Shown one piece after another: positions 32,367 through 41,639 of a stretch of 64,000 nt of DNA. The translations under genes were made by a program, and so were the position numbers. The notes under the pieces are model-generated. The model saw only the letters and a program-made list of their open reading frames with translations. It did no database searches and had not been told where the DNA came from. How positions within the stretch are numbered: position 1 is the stretch's first letter; each line of letters starts with the position of its first letter. This DNA comes from JARRNJ01 sp037385045 (lineage in GTDB: Bacteria > Pseudomonadota > Gammaproteobacteria > JASBUN01): NCBI GenBank assembly GCA_037385045.1, contig JARRNJ010000005.1, positions 96,927 through 160,926 on the forward strand, in the 5' to 3' direction.

Positions 32367-32615
32367 GCCCGGCCCGGGGCTTCGTCACTGGATCCCCGCG
32401 GTGGCGGACGTACGGCTAGGAGGTGGAATAAAAAGATACTGTAAGTATGTGTTAAACAGATAAAACATAGCGGTATCAAAAGTGGGAATGGAGACGGCGG
32501 CGGTGCGCAGATGCTAGGAATAGCCGGGGGGATCGTGTATTTTGTCGCCAGTAGGCGCACAGGTGACGTCCGTTCAATATCGTATCGTCGGGCGGTACGG
32601 TCCCATGGAGTTTGC

Positions 32616-33260
32616 ATGATTGACGTGTTGCTGGTGGACGACCACGCTCTGGTCCGCACCGGGATCCGGCGGCTGCTGGACGACCGGGGTGATATCCGCG
32701 TCATCGATGAAGCTGACAGCGGCGAGCAGGCGGTGCAGAAAGTGCGTGAGCGCCGTCCGAATGTGGTACTAATGGACGTCAACATGCCGGGGATGGGGGG
32801 GTTGGAAGCCACGCGCAGAATCATGCAGTTTGATCACGGCATGAAGGTGATCGTCTGTACGGTGCACGCGTCCGAGCCGTTTCCGACGCGGCTTCTGGAG
32901 GCGGGCGCCAGCGGCTACCTGACCAAGAGCTGTGGCGTGGACGAGATCATCAGTGCGATCGAGTCAGTCTACCGGGGCGAACGCTACATCTGCGCCGAGA
33001 TCGCGCAGCAGATTGCGCTTTCAATGATGCCGGGCGCTCACCGGTCGCCGTTTGACCGGCTGTCGCAGCGGGAGATGCAGGTCATGCTGATGGTCACCCA
33101 GGGGCAGAACGTCCAGGAGATTTCTGACCGTCTGTGCCTGAGTCCCAAGACCGTGAGCACCTACCGCCACCGGTTGTTCGAGAAACTCGGCGTACTGAAC
33201 GATGTCGAACTGACGCGTCTGGTCATCCGCCATGGCATGGTCGAGAGCGCCGGCGGTTGA
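32616..33260 (+). CDS. uvrY: GacA/UvrY-type response regulator (NarL/FixJ family)
   Basis: 214 residues from ATG 32616, TGGAG eight bases upstream. The receiver domain has the acidic pair in LLVDDHALVRTGI, the phosphorylated aspartate in VVLMDVNMPGMGG and the lysine in GYLTKSCG. A LuxR-type helix-turn-helix follows (LSQREMQVMLMVTQGQNVQEIS and LSPKTVSTYRHRLFEKL). In gammaproteobacteria this protein pairs with BarA/GacS and controls the Csr/Rsm small RNAs. The classical uvrY-uvrC-pgsA order is kept, but interrupted by two additional genes. Confidence 0.93.
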   Translation: MIDVLLVDDHALVRTGIRRLLDDRGDIRVIDEADSGEQAVQKVRERRPNVVLMDVNMPGMGGLEATRRIMQFDHGMKVIVCTVHASEPFPTRLLEAGASGYLTKSCGVDEIISAIESVYRGERYICAEIAQQIALSMMPGAHRSPFDRLSQREMQVMLMVTQGQNVQEISDRLCLSPKTVSTYRHRLFEKLGVLNDVELTRLVIRHGMVESAGG

Positions 33261-33377
33261 GTTCGTTCAGTTCTGGTCCACAGCGGCCACGCCGATCGTC
33301 ATTGGAGTCACTGGAGTGAGCCGGCGCAGCGGCAGCGGTACGTGTCCAACCGCGTTTGGGTCCGGGGAACCTTGAGC

Positions 33378-34811
33378 ATGGCCGAGCAACGCATCCGGGC
33401 TCCGGAACTGGCGGATTCCCTTGAATGGTTCAATACTTCCGAGCCGCTGCGTATTGCCGAGCAGCGCGGCAAAGTGGTGTTGCTGGATTTCTGGACTTAC
33501 TCCTGCATCAATTGCCTGCACGTCGTGCCGGACCTGCGCCACCTTGAGGAGAAGTACCGTGACGGGTTGGCGGTGATCGGCATTCATTCGCCGAAATTTC
33601 CCCACGAACGGGTCGGGGCACACCTGCAAAAGGCCATCAACCGCCATCACATCCGTCATCCGGTGGCCAATGATCCGAAACTGCAGGTGTGGCGCCAATA
33701 TGGGATCAAGGCGTGGCCCTCCCTGATTTTCATCGATCCGCAAGGCTACGTGCTGGGGGTTCTTCGCGGTGAAGGCCGCCGCAAACAGTTGGACGGGTTG
33801 ATCGCCCAGCATTTGGACCAGGCCGAGCGCGCGGGAATCCTGAGCACCGAACAACTGCCGGTCCGGCTGCAGCCGGAACCGCGCGGCACGCTGTCCTTTC
33901 CCGGCAAGGTACTGGCCCACGGAAACCGGGTTTACATCAGCGACAGCGGCCACAACCGCGTCATGGAAGCGACGCCGGACGGGCAGATCACACGCGTTTT
34001 CGGCACAACCAGCCCGGGCTTGCTGGATGGGCGCGAGCAGGAGGCGGCGTTCCGCAACCCCCAGGGTCTGACGCGGGTGGACGATTATCTCTACGTGGCC
34101 GATACCGGTAATCATGCGGTTCGGCGTATCAATCTCTGGGACGGCGAAGTCCAGACCGTCGCCGGTACCGGGACCCAGGGGCGTTACGCCGGCGACTTCT
34201 ACGATGACCCCCTCAAGGCCCCGCTGAACTCGCCCTGGGATGTGGCGCATCACAACGGTCAGTTGTTTATTGCCATGGCAGGGCAGCACCAGGTGTGGGC
34301 CCTGCAATTGACGACCAACGTGGTAGGCAATTTTGCCGGTTCCGGGCGCGAGGGCATCGACGACGGCGCCCGGGAGAAGGCGACCCTGGCCCAGCCGTCC
34401 GGGCTCACGGTCGGCGATTCGCGGTTGTACGTGGCCGATTCGGAAACCTCGGCGTTGCGCGCCCTGGATCTGCCGCTGGGCGGTGTCGAAACCCTGGTCG
34501 GCACCGGTTTGTTCGATTTCGGCGACGCGGATGGAATCGGCGCGGCTGCGCGGCTGCAACACCCGCTGGGGGTGAGCTACGACGGACGCCGCCAGTGCGT
34601 GTGGATTGCAGACACATATAATAATAAAATCAAAAGAATGGATGTCAAATCTAAACAAATTTCAAGCGTGGACGGGTGCGGCGACCTGGCCGAGCCGGGC
34701 GGGCTCAGCGTGGCCGGCGACCGCCTCTGGATCGCCAATACCAACGCTCATGAAATCCGCTGCCTGGACCTGGAGCAGGGCGGGTGTACGGTTCTGGAAC
34801 TTCATGACTGA
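33378..34811 (+). CDS. Thioredoxin-like / NHL-repeat fusion protein
   Basis: 477 residues from ATG 33378 (MAEQRIRAPELADSLEWFN), GGGGA about ten bases upstream. Residues 20-140 are a TlpA-like thioredoxin domain with the active site CINC (TYSCINCLHVVPDLR). The rest is a six-bladed NHL/beta-propeller (for example DSGHNRVMEATPDGQI, DTGNHAVRRINLWDGEVQTVAGTG and DSETSALRALDLPLG). No signal peptide is visible. Animal NHLRC2 has the same layout; the bacterial role is unknown. A stretch at about 34612-34668 is strikingly AT-rich in an otherwise GC-rich gene. The stop overlaps the next start. Confidence 0.9.
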   Translation: MAEQRIRAPELADSLEWFNTSEPLRIAEQRGKVVLLDFWTYSCINCLHVVPDLRHLEEKYRDGLAVIGIHSPKFPHERVGAHLQKAINRHHIRHPVANDPKLQVWRQYGIKAWPSLIFIDPQGYVLGVLRGEGRRKQLDGLIAQHLDQAERAGILSTEQLPVRLQPEPRGTLSFPGKVLAHGNRVYISDSGHNRVMEATPDGQITRVFGTTSPGLLDGREQEAAFRNPQGLTRVDDYLYVADTGNHAVRRINLWDGEVQTVAGTGTQGRYAGDFYDDPLKAPLNSPWDVAHHNGQLFIAMAGQHQVWALQLTTNVVGNFAGSGREGIDDGAREKATLAQPSGLTVGDSRLYVADSETSALRALDLPLGGVETLVGTGLFDFGDADGIGAAARLQHPLGVSYDGRRQCVWIADTYNNKIKRMDVKSKQISSVDGCGDLAEPGGLSVAGDRLWIANTNAHEIRCLDLEQGGCTVLELHD

Positions 34812-35478
34812 AGCTCCCCGTTTTGATGGGCAGTGCCGGTGCTGCCCGCGGCTGGCGTCGTTTCTGGACCAGGTAGCCCAGCGGCACCCGTCTTACCATG
34901 CGCGCCCGGTGCCGCCGTTCGGCGACCCGGCGGCGCGGCTGCTGGTGGTGGGCCTGGCCCCGGGTATGCACGGAGCCAATGCCAGTGGACGTCCCTTTAC
35001 AGGCGACCACGCCGGCATCCTGCTCTATGAGACCTTGTATCGCTACGGATTCGCCAGCCGGCCGGAATCCCGAGCCGCCGACGACGGGCTGCGCCTGCGC
35101 GACTGCCGGATTACCAACGCCGTGAAATGCCTGCCGCCGGCCAACAAACCTACCGGCGTTGAGGTCAGAACCTGCAACGCGTATCTGCGGCGGGAGCTGG
35201 CCGACCTGGCCGGCGGCGCCGTCGTACTGGCCCTGGGAGCGGTCGCCCACGGCGCCGTGGTACGAGCCCTGGGCCTGAAACAATCCGCGTACCGATTCGG
35301 GCATGGCCGGCGCCACGACCTGCCCGGCGACAGGACGCTGCTGGACTCATATCATTGCAGCCGTTACAACACCCAGACGCGGCGGTTGACCGAAGCCATG
35401 TTCCATGAAGTATTCGCCCAGGCGCAGCGAATCCTGGACGGCGAAGAGCGCCAACGTCGACCCCGTCGCGGGCGTTGA
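34804..35478 (+). CDS. Uracil-DNA glycosylase, family 5 (UdgB type)
   Basis: 224 residues from ATG 34804, which overlaps the stop of the previous gene by eight bases; the longer open reading upstream is only a shadow of that gene. The N-terminal cysteines CRCCPRL plus two later ones (VKCLPP and RTCNAYL) fit the [4Fe-4S] cluster of family 4/5 enzymes. Motif A is GLAPGMHGANASGRPFTGD, characteristic of family 5, and motif B lies in DSYHCSRYNTQTRRLT. It removes uracil and other deaminated bases from DNA. It stands in front of uvrC, giving a small repair group. Confidence 0.92.
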   Translation: MTEAPRFDGQCRCCPRLASFLDQVAQRHPSYHARPVPPFGDPAARLLVVGLAPGMHGANASGRPFTGDHAGILLYETLYRYGFASRPESRAADDGLRLRDCRITNAVKCLPPANKPTGVEVRTCNAYLRRELADLAGGAVVLALGAVAHGAVVRALGLKQSAYRFGHGRRHDLPGDRTLLDSYHCSRYNTQTRRLTEAMFHEVFAQAQRILDGEERQRRPRRGR

Positions 35479-35574
35479 CCGTGTTAACATGATCTCCGGC
35501 CGGGGCCCCGCGGCTTCGGTAGTATTTTGCCCGGCGCGCCGCCGCGCGGGCCGCCCAACGCTCGATCGATCCAC

Positions 35575-37410
35575 ATGACCCCTGGCAAACCGCCGGCGTT
35601 CGACGCCGCCGCATTTCTGAAGACTCTGACGCCGCGCCCCGGCGTCTACCGCATGCTCGATGCCGACGGCAAGGTGTTGTATGTCGGCAAGGCATACAAT
35701 CTGAAGAAGCGGGTCGCCAGCTATTTCCGTTCGTCGGGACTGGCGCCCAAGACCCGCGCTCTGATGCACCACGTGGCGAACGTGGAAGTCACCGTCACCC
35801 ATACCGAGGGTGAGGCGCTGATTCTCGAAAACCATCTGATCAAGAAGCTGCGGCCGCGCTACAATGTGCTGCTGCGTGACGACAAAAGCTATCCTTACAT
35901 TTACCTGTCCACCGAGGACGAGTTCCCGCGACTGGCGTTTCACCGGGGATCCAAACGGGCCAAAGGACGTTATTTCGGGCCCTATCCGTCGGCCTCGGCG
36001 GTGCGCGATACTCTGAGCCTGCTGCAGAAGCTGTTTCGGGTCCGCCAGTGCGAAGATACCTTTTTCCGCAACCGCTCGCGGCCGTGCCTGCAATACCAGA
36101 TCAAGCGCTGCACCGCTCCCTGTGTCGGACTGGTGGACGAGGAGGCGTACCGCCGCGACGTGCGCCACGCCATGCTGTTTCTCGAAGGCAAGAGCCGCGA
36201 GGTGATCGACGAGCTGGTGCAGCGCATGGAAGAAGCTTCCGTCGCCCTGGAGTTCGAGCAGGCGGCGCGCTACCGCGACCAGATCGCGAGCCTGCGGCGG
36301 GTTCAGGAGCGCCAGTACGTCAGCGGCGGAGGCGGAAACCTGGACGTGGTGGCCTGCGTGGTGGAGGCGGGTGTGGCCTGCGTGCAGGTGTTTTTCATCC
36401 GCGGCGGCCATAATCTGGGCAACAAGATGTTCTTCCCGCAGATCCCGACCGAGGCCGAACCCGGCGAGGTACTGGCCGCGTTCCTGCCCCAGTATTACCT
36501 GGACAAGGACGTGCCGCAGGAGATCCTGCTCAGCCATGGAGTGGAGGACGCGAACCTGCTGGCCGAAGTACTGGCCGGGCAGGCACGGCACAGCGTGTCG
36601 CTGCGCCACAGTGTACGCGGCGAGCGGGCGCGCTGGGTGGAGATGGCGCGGCAGAACGCCGACACTGCGCTGAAGTCACGGCTGGCCAGCCGCATGGGGA
36701 CGCAACAGCGCCTGGAGGCGCTGCAGGATGCGCTGGGGTTGGATCAGACTCCGGGGCGCATGGAATGCTTCGATATCAGTCATACCATGGGCGAAGCGCC
36801 GGTGGCCTCCTGCGTGGTGTTCGACGCCGAAGGCCCGGTGAAGGCCGACTACCGGCGCTTCAATATCGAAGGCGTGACGCCGGGCGACGACTATGCGGCG
36901 ATCCGCCAGGCCCTGCAGCGGCGCTACACCCGGCTCAAGCAGGGCGAGGGCAAACTTCCCGATTTGCTGTTCATCGACGGCGGCAAAGGTCAGCTGCGCC
37001 AGGCGCGGGAGGTGCTGGAAGAACTGCAGGTGGAGGGGGTGACAATCGTCGGCATCGCCAAGGGGCCTGAGCGCCGCCCAGGTATGGAGGTGCTGTTCTT
37101 GTCCGGCAATCCGGCGCCCTTTATACTGCCCGAAGACTCATCGGCCTTGCACCTGATTCAGCAGATCCGGGATGAGGCCCACCGTTTTGCAATCACCGGA
37201 CACCGCCAGCGGCGGTCGCGGGCGCGCAACACCTCGGTTTTGGAGACTATCCCGGGGATGGGGCCCAGGCGCCGACAACTGTTGCTGAAGCAGTTCGGCG
37301 GGCTGCGGGAGATTGCACGGGCCGGCGTGGAGGACCTCGCCAGCGTACAGGGAATCAGCAAACAGCTGGCGCAGAAAATCTATGATGCATTCCATTCCGA
37401 GGCAAGCTGA
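35575..37410 (+). CDS. uvrC: Excinuclease ABC subunit C
   Basis: 611 residues from ATG 35575. The N-terminal GIY-YIG domain appears as PGVYRMLDADGKVLYVGKAYNLKKR, followed by a cysteine-rich region (CLQYQIKRCTAPCVG), the UvrB-binding UVR helix pair, the RNase H-like C-terminal nuclease (ECFDISHTMGEAPVASCVVF, LLFIDGGKGQLRQA) and a terminal double helix-hairpin-helix (IPGMGPRRRQLLLKQFGG). It makes both incisions in nucleotide excision repair with UvrAB. Synteny with gacA/uvrY and pgsA is the usual gammaproteobacterial one. The ribosome site is weak. Confidence 0.97.
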   Translation: MTPGKPPAFDAAAFLKTLTPRPGVYRMLDADGKVLYVGKAYNLKKRVASYFRSSGLAPKTRALMHHVANVEVTVTHTEGEALILENHLIKKLRPRYNVLLRDDKSYPYIYLSTEDEFPRLAFHRGSKRAKGRYFGPYPSASAVRDTLSLLQKLFRVRQCEDTFFRNRSRPCLQYQIKRCTAPCVGLVDEEAYRRDVRHAMLFLEGKSREVIDELVQRMEEASVALEFEQAARYRDQIASLRRVQERQYVSGGGGNLDVVACVVEAGVACVQVFFIRGGHNLGNKMFFPQIPTEAEPGEVLAAFLPQYYLDKDVPQEILLSHGVEDANLLAEVLAGQARHSVSLRHSVRGERARWVEMARQNADTALKSRLASRMGTQQRLEALQDALGLDQTPGRMECFDISHTMGEAPVASCVVFDAEGPVKADYRRFNIEGVTPGDDYAAIRQALQRRYTRLKQGEGKLPDLLFIDGGKGQLRQAREVLEELQVEGVTIVGIAKGPERRPGMEVLFLSGNPAPFILPEDSSALHLIQQIRDEAHRFAITGHRQRRSRARNTSVLETIPGMGPRRRQLLLKQFGGLREIARAGVEDLASVQGISKQLAQKIYDAFHSEAS

Positions 37411-37416
37411 TCGGCG

Positions 37417-38004
37417 ATGAAGTTGAATCTCCCGCTCGTGCTCACGCTATCGCGCATCGCGGTCATCCCGGTGTTTGTGCTGGTGTTCTACCTGCCGGTA
37501 AGCTGGTCCAATGAAGTCTGCACCTGGTTGTTCGTGGGCGCGGCGATCACCGATTGGCTCGATGGTTTCATCGCCCGCCGCTTTGGTATGACGTCGCGGT
37601 TCGGTGCCTTTCTCGATCCGGTGGCCGACAAGCTCATGGTCGCCGTGGTGCTGATTCTGCTGGTGGACCACAACCCGACGCCGTATCCGGACGTGCTGGT
37701 TGCGATTCCGGCGGCGGTGATCGTCGGCCGCGAGATCACCATTTCCGCTCTGCGCGAATGGATGGCCGAAGTGGGCGAGCAGGCCAAGGTGGCCGTTTCC
37801 TATATTGGCAAAGTCAAGACCACAGCGCAGCTGGTGGCGCTGCCGATGATGATTTACCGCGAGCCGCTGTGGGGCGGCGTGCCCATGGGCGACATCGGAT
37901 TTTACCTGTTGTACCTGGCGGCGATCCTGACTCTTTGGTCCATGTTCATCTACCTGCGCGGCGCCTGGCCGACGCTGCGCGACAGCGCCAACCACCGCCA
38001 ATGA
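37417..38004 (+). CDS. pgsA: CDP-diacylglycerol-glycerol-3-phosphate 3-phosphatidyltransferase
   Basis: 195 residues with about four to five transmembrane helices. The CDP-alcohol phosphotransferase motif D-X2-DG-X2-AR-X8-G-X3-D-X3-D is complete in DWLDGFIARRFG and SRFGAFLDPVADK. It makes phosphatidylglycerol phosphate in the inner membrane, the first step of acidic phospholipid synthesis. It starts six bases after uvrC and is followed by tRNA-Gly with its own promoter. Confidence 0.96.
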   Translation: MKLNLPLVLTLSRIAVIPVFVLVFYLPVSWSNEVCTWLFVGAAITDWLDGFIARRFGMTSRFGAFLDPVADKLMVAVVLILLVDHNPTPYPDVLVAIPAAVIVGREITISALREWMAEVGEQAKVAVSYIGKVKTTAQLVALPMMIYREPLWGGVPMGDIGFYLLYLAAILTLWSMFIYLRGAWPTLRDSANHRQ

Positions 38005-38022
38005 CAGGTGCGGTGAACGCGC

Positions 38023-38050
38023 TTGACACCGCCCCAGCGAGCATTAAAAT
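38023..38050 (+). promoter_or_regulatory. Sigma-70 promoter of the tRNA-Gly/tRNA-Cys unit
   Basis: TTGACA at 38023-38028 and TAAAAT at 38045-38050 with a 16-base spacer, ending 19 bases before the mature tRNA-Gly. Confidence 0.7.
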
Positions 38051-38069
38051 ACGTGTTCGCTGCAGCGAT

Positions 38070-38145
<76 letters not shown>

Positions 38146-38150
38146 AATTC

Positions 38151-38242
38151 AGCGAGTTAGCAAAGCCTCGATCCCGCGGAGAGTGGTTATGCAGCGGACT
38201 GCAAATCCGTGTACCTCGGTTCGATTCCGGGCTCAGCCTCCA
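38151..38242 (+). tRNA. tRNA-Cys(GCA) with an 18-base insertion in the D-loop; function doubtful
   Basis: From the D-stem 3' half onward the gene is normal: GCGGACTGCAAATCCG anticodon arm (anticodon GCA), GTAC, T-arm CTCGG-TTCGATT-CCGGG and CTCAGCC-TCCA. The 5' part AGCGAGTTAGCAAAG aligns with bases 1-15 of E. coli tRNA-Cys, but 18 extra bases (CCTCGATCCCGCGGAGAG) stand before TGGTTATGC. Without them the length is 74, the normal value. The acceptor stem pairs only imperfectly (a bulge and an A-C mismatch). It holds the cysT position between tRNA-Gly and tRNA-Leu. It may be a pseudogene, a variant tolerated by the cell, or a sequence error. Confidence 0.7.
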
Positions 38243-38604
38243 TATTCCCGATTTGAGGCAGCGCGCCGTGACATACGGCGTGGTGTTCGTCAGCGTCAAG
38301 GCGCAACCCCGCCGGGGCCCCACGGTGCAGGACCTGGCAACCGGGGGTATTGGATGAATTCGGACGCGTCGTGTCGGCGCCCGCCGCCCATCACCATCGT
38401 TGAGCGACCGATTCCCCGCTGACCCGCGGGGCCGGCCTGGCGCGCGGCGCTTGTCGCCCCGGTGTATGCAGTGATTAATGTGAGGGTTCGCCGCCCGTTG
38501 CGGGCCTGATTGCCGGCGGCTCGGGAATCGGCCGCTTGGGTGCGCTCCGGCCAATTCCGTTTACCAGCGGTCCGGCAATGCCGCTACAATGCCTGCAGCA
38601 CCGC
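38243..38604 (+). promoter_or_regulatory. Gap between tRNA-Cys and tRNA-Leu with a tRNA-Leu promoter
   Basis: In E. coli these tRNAs are nearly adjacent; here 362 bases separate them and I see no gene. TTTACC (38560-38565) and TACAAT (38584-38589), 18 bases apart, give a likely promoter 15 bases before tRNA-Leu. A CCCCGC / GCGGGG hairpin lies at 38414-38431. Confidence 0.55.
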
Positions 38605-38693
38605 GCCCGGGTGGCGAAATTGGTAGACGCAAGGGACTTAAAATCCCTCGGAGGGCAACCTCCATGCCGGTTCGAGTCCGGCCCCGGGCACCA
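38605..38693 (+). tRNA. tRNA-Leu(TAA)
   Basis: 89 bases, acceptor GCCCGGG / CCCGGGC perfect, long variable arm, anticodon loop CTTAAAA with anticodon TAA, T-loop GGTTCGAGTCC and encoded CCA. Corresponds to leuZ of the E. coli cluster. Confidence 0.97.
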
Positions 38694-39082
38694 CCTACCC
38701 AGACCGGATTTGCAGTATCGAAGCCGTCCTATCGGGGATACCCGGGATGGGGGCGGTCACCAAGTCGGTCAGCGTCGAACCCGCAGACCAGATCAGGGGC
38801 CGGCGAACCTGCCGCAGTCGTGGTGAGGCGCGGGAAGAAATGTGCCGTTTCATCGGGCGGCTCCACAGACCGGGACGCCGATGGTCAACGCTCGGTGATT
38901 TCGCTCCACCATGAACACCGGGCTACGTCGGCTTGGGCGGATGGACGCGGAACCCGGGGCAGGCCACGCGCCGTTCACGCCTTGGACCGACGGTAGCTTG
39001 CGCGGCCCGCGGAATGGCCCGGAGAGAAGGGCGCCTTTGCGTGGCGTATTTCACCGGTGGGGTCGGAAACTGCGGCGGGATC
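38694..39082. other. Gene-free stretch after tRNA-Leu
   Basis: 389 bases downstream of tRNA-Leu and convergent with the ClC gene. Short open readings have no family character. No clear terminator with a T-run was found. Confidence 0.5.
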
Positions 39083-40840
39083 TTAAGTCGCCGCGTCCCG
39101 CGACTCCTCCATTTTTTCGATTGCCTGGTCGCTGGGCATTTCGGGTGATTTGGTCCGCTGTTTGAATTCTTCAATTGACGATGGCGTTGCCGCAACCAGC
39201 AGCTCATCGCCCACCAGCAACACCGTGTCGGCACCCGGCACGATCTCTTTCTCACCGCGCAGCACGCCTACGATCACCACGCCCGGACAGGCGACTTGAC
39301 GGACCTGACGCCCGGCTGCCGGTGTCCCGGAGCCCAGGGAGACGCTGTAGAGATACTCCTGGCCCGGCGTCAAAGGCACCGGTTCGCCGCGGGTCAATCG
39401 TGTCCGGAGGTGGGCGTGCAGCGTGTTGCGGTCCAGTTGCACCCGGTTCTGGCGCAGGAAACTCGAAACAATTTCCGAATACAGCTCGGTATTGGCAGGG
39501 CTCGTCGCCGGCGTTGGAACCTGCGCTTCGTACAGTGTCGGGTATTTGAAGGTTCGTGTCAGTCCGACCTGAACCAAGTAGCTGACGGCGACCGCCAGCA
39601 TGGTCGGCATGATCAGATCGTAACCCCCGGTCATCTCCGCGACCATGACCAGCGAGGCGATGGGCACGCGCGCGGCCCCGGCGAACAGCGATGCCATCCC
39701 GACCACCGCCAACGCGGTGCCGTTGATTCCGGAGATGCCGGATGCGTGGAGCACTGCCGCGAATGCCGCGCCCAACAAGGCGCCCACGTAAAGACTGGGT
39801 GCGAAAACACCGCCCGAGCCGCCGGAGGCAACTGTCAACGAAAGGGCGATGATCTTGCCCACGGACAGTACAAGCAGCAACCATACCGCAATCCCGCCGC
39901 CGCCTTGCAGGGAAAACTGGATATAGCCGTAGCCGCCACCCAACAACGGCGGCGCCAGCATGCCCACCAGTCCCATACCGAGACCGCCGATGGCCGGCTT
40001 GAGCTGATTGGGCACCTTGAGTTTATGGAACGTATCGCGGGTCCAGTAGAACACCGTTGGCAAAATCGCACCAAGGCAGCCGGCCAGCGCAGCGAGCACC
40101 ACGAACCATACCAAGTCGATCGGGGCCCCGAAGGTCACCCCGCGAGGTAAAATGAACAGCGGCGTCCAGCCATTGAACAGTCCGGTGATGGCGTAGGCGA
40201 CCGCCGAGGCGACCAGCGTGAAAGTCAGGAAACGCCCTTCGAACGCCATCGTACTGTAGAGAATTTCCACGGCGAACAGCGCGGTGCCCAGGGGGCTTTT
40301 GAAAATCGCCGACAAGCCCGCGGCCATACCGACCAACAGCAAGACACGGCGCTCTTCGTCCGGCAGATTGAGCAGCCCGCCGGCAATGGCGCCGACGCCG
40401 GCGGCGATCTGCGCGGTCGGGCCTTCGCGTCCGGCCGATCCGCCCGATCCGATGGTGATAGCGCTGGCGATGGTCTTGATCAACGGCACCCGATAGCGGA
40501 TGCGACCGGCGGTGCGGTGGTAACCCTTGACCGCGGCGTCGGTACCGTGCCCTTCGGCTTCAGGCGCCCAGGTGTAAACCAGGATTCCCGAGATGAGGCC
40601 GCCCAGCGTGGTGGCGACCGGGATCAACCAGTACCAATGATGATCCGTCGGCGCCGTGCCCATGGCATGCGCCTGTGCGACATCAATGAACGAGTATCCG
40701 CTGATGGGACGAAGGATCCAGATTTCCGCCATGTGGAGGAGCCAAATGAAAACCTGCGCACCCAGTGCGCCGACGACCCCGAGAAAGACGCTCAAAATGA
40801 TAAGTCGAGTGGTGCGCTCGAGGCGCAGTAACCAGCCCAT
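39083..40840 (-). CDS. ClC-type chloride channel/antiporter with C-terminal RCK_C (TrkA_C) domain
   Basis: 585 residues. The ClC selectivity motifs are GSGGSAGREGPTAQ (about residues 131-144) and GGSGGVFAPSLYVGA in the second half, with the GREGP glutamate gate present. About ten to twelve membrane helices are followed by a soluble tail with the TrkA_C pattern (VACPGVVIVGVLRGEKEIVPGADTVLLVGDELLVAA). The tail may bind a ligand and gate transport. It stands alone; its upstream region has a TACCCCGGTATT string that weakly resembles the AATAC...GTATT motif of the dsr region. Confidence 0.94.
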   Translation of the reverse strand: MGWLLRLERTTRLIILSVFLGVVGALGAQVFIWLLHMAEIWILRPISGYSFIDVAQAHAMGTAPTDHHWYWLIPVATTLGGLISGILVYTWAPEAEGHGTDAAVKGYHRTAGRIRYRVPLIKTIASAITIGSGGSAGREGPTAQIAAGVGAIAGGLLNLPDEERRVLLLVGMAAGLSAIFKSPLGTALFAVEILYSTMAFEGRFLTFTLVASAVAYAITGLFNGWTPLFILPRGVTFGAPIDLVWFVVLAALAGCLGAILPTVFYWTRDTFHKLKVPNQLKPAIGGLGMGLVGMLAPPLLGGGYGYIQFSLQGGGGIAVWLLLVLSVGKIIALSLTVASGGSGGVFAPSLYVGALLGAAFAAVLHASGISGINGTALAVVGMASLFAGAARVPIASLVMVAEMTGGYDLIMPTMLAVAVSYLVQVGLTRTFKYPTLYEAQVPTPATSPANTELYSEIVSSFLRQNRVQLDRNTLHAHLRTRLTRGEPVPLTPGQEYLYSVSLGSGTPAAGRQVRQVACPGVVIVGVLRGEKEIVPGADTVLLVGDELLVAATPSSIEEFKQRTKSPEMPSDQAIEKMEESRDAAT

Positions 40841-41639
40841 TGTTTTTTTCGTACCCCGGTATTGTTGGCAAATTATGCTAGTTTACACCGATCACCTCGG
40901 CGCTGTCGCCCCGTGTCGAGTTTCACCTCTACGCCAAAAGCCCAACCTCGCCGTGGAATTTGGTGTCCCATGTAGGCATGCGTGATTAGCGGCCCGGAGA
41001 CTCCTTGTACGACGTGTCAGAGTCTGTCGCCGGCCGAGAGTCGACGGTGTGCCGGCCCGACAATAACTGTCTTCCAAGTGTGGTTTGCGTACGTCAAAAG
41101 AGGGCCGACAAGCGGTCGGCGAGATCTCCGCCCCGGTGTTGGGCGGATTGTCCGGGAGAGCGTGCGGTGCCGTGAGTACTTGAACGTGCATGCGTTCCTG
41201 TCACTGGAGGATACGCGGGTGAAGATCGAAGCCTGGCTTCACAATCCGGCGGCGACGACCGGGTATGCCTTTGTAAAACCAACATTCCGAAGCCGGGTAT
41301 GAGCCCACGCGGTAACTGTGCTGGGTCAACGCGGTGGCTCAGTCTTTCTGCAGCCTTCAGCGGGCCAAAAAGGAGGTGCATCAGAATAAGTATCTGCAAG
41401 ACTTGCGACTCGGTCCGTGCCGATGTCTTGGATTACACCCGGTCGTTCTTACAATCGCACACGGTCGCGACAATCAGCTCGGCGCGGTCAGTACAGAGGT
41501 GTTCGAGAATGCGTCAAAATGGGGCTGGGGTCTTGCGGTACTGGGGGCAGTCCATTGACGTATTTGTGCCTTCGGTTCGATTGGGCGGGCTTGCGAATCG
41601 CAGGGGTAGGCCGGTCTCAGGAGGCCCGCGTCGGCGGGC
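40841..41639. other. Gene-free stretch with an IS3-family remnant
   Basis: About 800 bases with no intact gene between the ClC and HD-GYP genes. Apart from the transposase remnant listed next, its short open readings have no character and the GC content is uneven, as in decaying mobile DNA. Confidence 0.6.
41165..41245 (+). pseudogene. Remnant of an IS3-family transposase (OrfB C-terminal end)
   Basis: The plus-strand frame reads CREYLNVHAFLSLEDTRVKIEAW, which matches the well-known OrfB ending [D/E]-x-LNVHWFLSLxDAxxKIEAW of IS3-family elements just before the last catalytic-domain residues. The upstream DDE core and the following RPHSSLGY part are not recognisable, so the copy is badly decayed. 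No terminal inverted repeats were found. Confidence 0.75.

Noticed and set aside
34606..34803. N-terminal extension of the uracil-DNA glycosylase
   Set aside because: The extension is an out-of-frame copy of the NHL gene; the family start with CRCCPRL follows ATG 34804.
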